DNA of 7,987 nt, from the NCBI GenBank assembly GCA_036262095.1, contig DATAJQ010000123.1, positions 1-7,987 of the forward strand, given 5' to 3'. Position 1 is the stretch's first letter. Each line of letters opens with the position of its first letter. The notes beneath the pieces are model-generated. The model saw only the letters and a list, made by a program, of their open reading frames with translations. It searched no databases and had not been told where the DNA came from. Position numbers and translations under genes: made by a program. This DNA is from Terrimonas_A sp036262095 (lineage in GTDB: Bacteria; Bacteroidota; Bacteroidia; Chitinophagales; Chitinophagaceae). Below, one piece after another: positions 6,674-7,987 of this stretch.

Positions 6674-7015
6674 ATGAAAAAGATCTGTTTTTTACTATTG
6701 GTATCATCTTTTGCGCGAATAGAGAATGCTTCTGCCCAATCTGCTATGCATACAGCGGTGGCAGAACGTATTACCGGAAAGCTCAAAGATTCTTTGTTCT
6801 TATCTAACGGGCAAAGGGATAGCATCTATGCGATCAATATGCTTCTCAGTGGTCAGAAAAATAATCTGCGCAGCATCTATCAAGACATGGACTCGCTGCA
6901 GATTTACACACAGCGTGTGGAGCATACCCGCGACAGCCTGTACAGGCCCATCCTGGGAGAAGAGAAGTACCTGTTGTACAAGCAAAAGAAAAGAAACCTT
7001 ATCAGCAATCAGTAG
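6674..7015 (+). CDS. Small exported helical protein, possibly Spy/CpxP-like
   Basis: This 113-residue protein starts 15 bases after the stop of the RHS-like gene and ends 30 bases before the next gene, so it is very probably co-transcribed. It has a signal peptide (MKK, hydrophobic 4-14, cleavage at ASA21|Q22), although Arg15 and Glu17 near the cleavage region are unusual. The mature part (about 92 residues) is almost all helical and charged. FLSNGQRDSIYAIN (about 42-55) resembles the LTxxQ motif of Spy/CpxP periplasmic proteins in degenerate form, and EEKYLLYKQKK near the end resembles the second such repeat. That family includes ATP-independent chaperones and stress sensors in the periplasm. 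The match is by pattern only, so a lineage-specific partner of RHS proteins is equally possible. It has no cysteine after the signal peptide. Confidence 0.8.
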   Translation: MKKICFLLLVSSFARIENASAQSAMHTAVAERITGKLKDSLFLSNGQRDSIYAINMLLSGQKNNLRSIYQDMDSLQIYTQRVEHTRDSLYRPILGEEKYLLYKQKKRNLISNQ

Positions 7016-7045
7016 TCAACCGAAGGCTATTCTAAATATCGTCTT

Positions 7046-7354
7046 ATGCGAAGCATTTATTTGTTGATCACATCTTTGTTCCTTTTATTGGTAGCCCAGC
7101 TGTCAGCACAGACACCGTACCTACCTGCTAACTATCCATATGGAATGAAAGTAAACTACGTACGAACCTGGGTTGCATTAAAGCCGGAGAGCAATGCTAA
7201 TAATATCACGACAGCTGTGGACGTGCAGGATTTTCGGATGACTACACAGTACCTGGATGGTCTGGGAAGGCCTATTCAAGCAGTTATAAAACAAGGTTCC
7301 CTTCCTTCCAGCTCTAGTGCCAGAGATCTGATCAGCATGAACATTTATGACTAG
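7046..7354 (+). CDS. N-terminal part of DUF6443-type RHS-repeat protein, cut by in-frame TAG
   Basis: As read, this makes 102 residues: a signal peptide (hydrophobic 4-16, cleavage at LSA21|Q22) and then the start of a DUF6443 domain, which in Bacteroidota begins secreted RHS-repeat proteins. The recognisable parts are NYVRTWVALKP (about 36-46), the VQDFRMTTQYLDGLGRPIQAVIKQGS segment (from about 59), and SMNIYD just before the stop. Family members continue with YD-x-FGRE, and here the bases after the TAG encode exactly FGRES in the same frame. The stop therefore falls at the variable residue between YD and FGRE, inside the domain. A 102-residue product could not fold as DUF6443, so this is most likely a broken gene (nonsense mutation or sequencing error). 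It is the fourth gene of the operon. Confidence 0.8.
   Translation: MRSIYLLITSLFLLLVAQLSAQTPYLPANYPYGMKVNYVRTWVALKPESNANNITTAVDVQDFRMTTQYLDGLGRPIQAVIKQGSLPSSSSARDLISMNIYD
7352..7354 (+). other. In-frame amber stop inside the DUF6443 domain
   Basis: TAG interrupts an otherwise intact frame between YD and FGRE. One base change from GAG (Glu), TCG (Ser) or several other codons would create it. The following base is T. I see no selenocysteine- or pyrrolysine-type context that I could defend. Confidence 0.85.
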
Positions 7355-7987
7355 TTCGGACGTGAGAGCTACCAATTTTTGCCTACTCCGTCCAACGGTG
7401 GGGGCGGCAATATGTTTGTGAGTGATGGGTCATTCAAGACTACTCCATTTGCTCAACAAGCCATCGCTTATGCTTCTGGGACTGCCCTATCACCTGTTGC
7501 CGGACAGGATCAAACCTTTTTTTACAGTCAGACCAAATTTGAGGCTTCACCACTCAATCGGGTAACAGAGACCTTTGCGCCGGGAAATAGCTGGGCAGGA
7601 ACCGCAGAGGAACCGTTGGCATCTGATCGCCGGTCTGTTAAAGTTCAATACGCTATTAACACAGCGATTGATTCAGTAAGGATGTGGACAGTCAACAGTG
7701 GTGCGGTAGGCAGCTGGGCAACGTTTACCAGTAGTGCTGCTTACGAGCCGGGACAATTGTATAAGACTATTACAACCGATGAGCAAGGCAAACAGGTAAT
7801 AGAGTTCAAGGATAAGCAAGGCCAGGTGATCTTAAAAAAGGTACAAATTGGTACGTCTACGGATGATGGCAGTGGCCGGGGACATACCGGCTGGTTATGT
7901 ACCTATTATATGTATGATGACCTGGGAAGGTTGCGCTGTGTGTTACAACCGCAGGGAGTAAAAAACATCAGTTCCAATTGGGTACTG
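7355..7987 (+). pseudogene. Continuation of the DUF6443/RHS frame past the stop, runs off the window
   Basis: The same frame as the gene at 7046 stays open for all 211 codons to the window edge, with no frameshift. It encodes clear DUF6443 sequence in family order: FGRESYQFLPTPS, FKTTPFAQQ, KFEASPLNRVTETFAPGNSW, VQYAINTAIDSVRMWTV, YEPGQLYKTITTDEQGKQV, EFKDKQGQVILKKVQ, HTGWLCTYYMYDDLGRLR and VLQPQGV. The rest of the RHS repeats and the C-terminal tip must lie beyond 7987. A start inside this stretch (for example ATG 7412) would lack a signal peptide and half the domain, so independent expression of an exported protein is unlikely. Conservation of the frame and of hallmark residues indicates the stop is recent, read through, or an assembly error. 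Confidence 0.8.

Noticed and set aside
6279..6677. 132-codon frame over the end of the RHS-like gene
   Set aside because: It lies in an alternative frame over the DUF5977 and cysteine-rich region, whose sequence is clearly family-like in the main frame.
6726..7067. Alternative frame over the 113-residue gene
   Set aside because: The main frame starts with a proper signal peptide 15 bases after the previous stop; the alternative does not.
7412..7987. Independent gene restarting after the amber stop
   Set aside because: It would begin in mid-domain without a signal peptide; continuity with the upstream half fits one interrupted gene better.
1..7987. CRISPR array, transposase or insertion sequence
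   Set aside because: No regularly spaced repeats, transposase-like protein or terminal inverted repeats with target duplications were seen.

Overview
The window looks like the chromosome of a Bacteroidota bacterium, most likely of the Chitinophaga/Niastella group (Chitinophagaceae). The support is: a tRNA gene with no encoded CCA; a match to the Bacteroidota -7 promoter motif TAnnTTTG; weak or absent Shine-Dalgarno sequences; signal peptides ending in Ala followed by Gln; and RHS/YD-type secreted proteins carrying DUF5977 and DUF6443 domains, which I know from this phylum. The genus is inferred from protein style only.

Layout. Positions 1-263 hold a tRNA-Pro(UGG) gene followed by three successive strong hairpins, of which the first and last look like intrinsic terminators. 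Positions 264-674 are AT-rich and hold no convincing gene, only a short possible gene remnant and small repeats. Positions 675-1109 encode a small GNAT acetyltransferase, an isolated, lower-GC accessory gene whose stop codon is followed by a structured palindromic element (1111-1172). Positions 1173-1546 hold no gene. From 1547 to the end of the window, all genes lie on the + strand, 15 to 30 bases apart, as one apparent operon.

The operon encodes four exported proteins: (1) a 477-residue protein with a long alpha-helical, coiled-coil-like region and a C-terminal domain that reads as an eight-stranded outer-membrane beta-barrel; (2) a 1216-residue RHS/YD-like surface protein with an inserted beta-sandwich-like segment, a DUF5977 domain and a cysteine-rich tail; (3) a 113-residue periplasmic helical protein, possibly Spy/CpxP-like; (4) the start of a DUF6443-type RHS-repeat protein whose frame is broken by an in-frame TAG at 7352-7354 but then stays open for 211 codons to the window edge.

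A reasonable inference is that the barrel protein anchors or helps display the RHS-type proteins at the cell surface, with the small protein acting as a periplasmic helper. Nothing in the sequence proves this. The most interesting points are the clean amber interruption, the barrel plus coiled-coil partner gene, the domain order of the large RHS-like protein, and the cassette-like surroundings of the GNAT gene.
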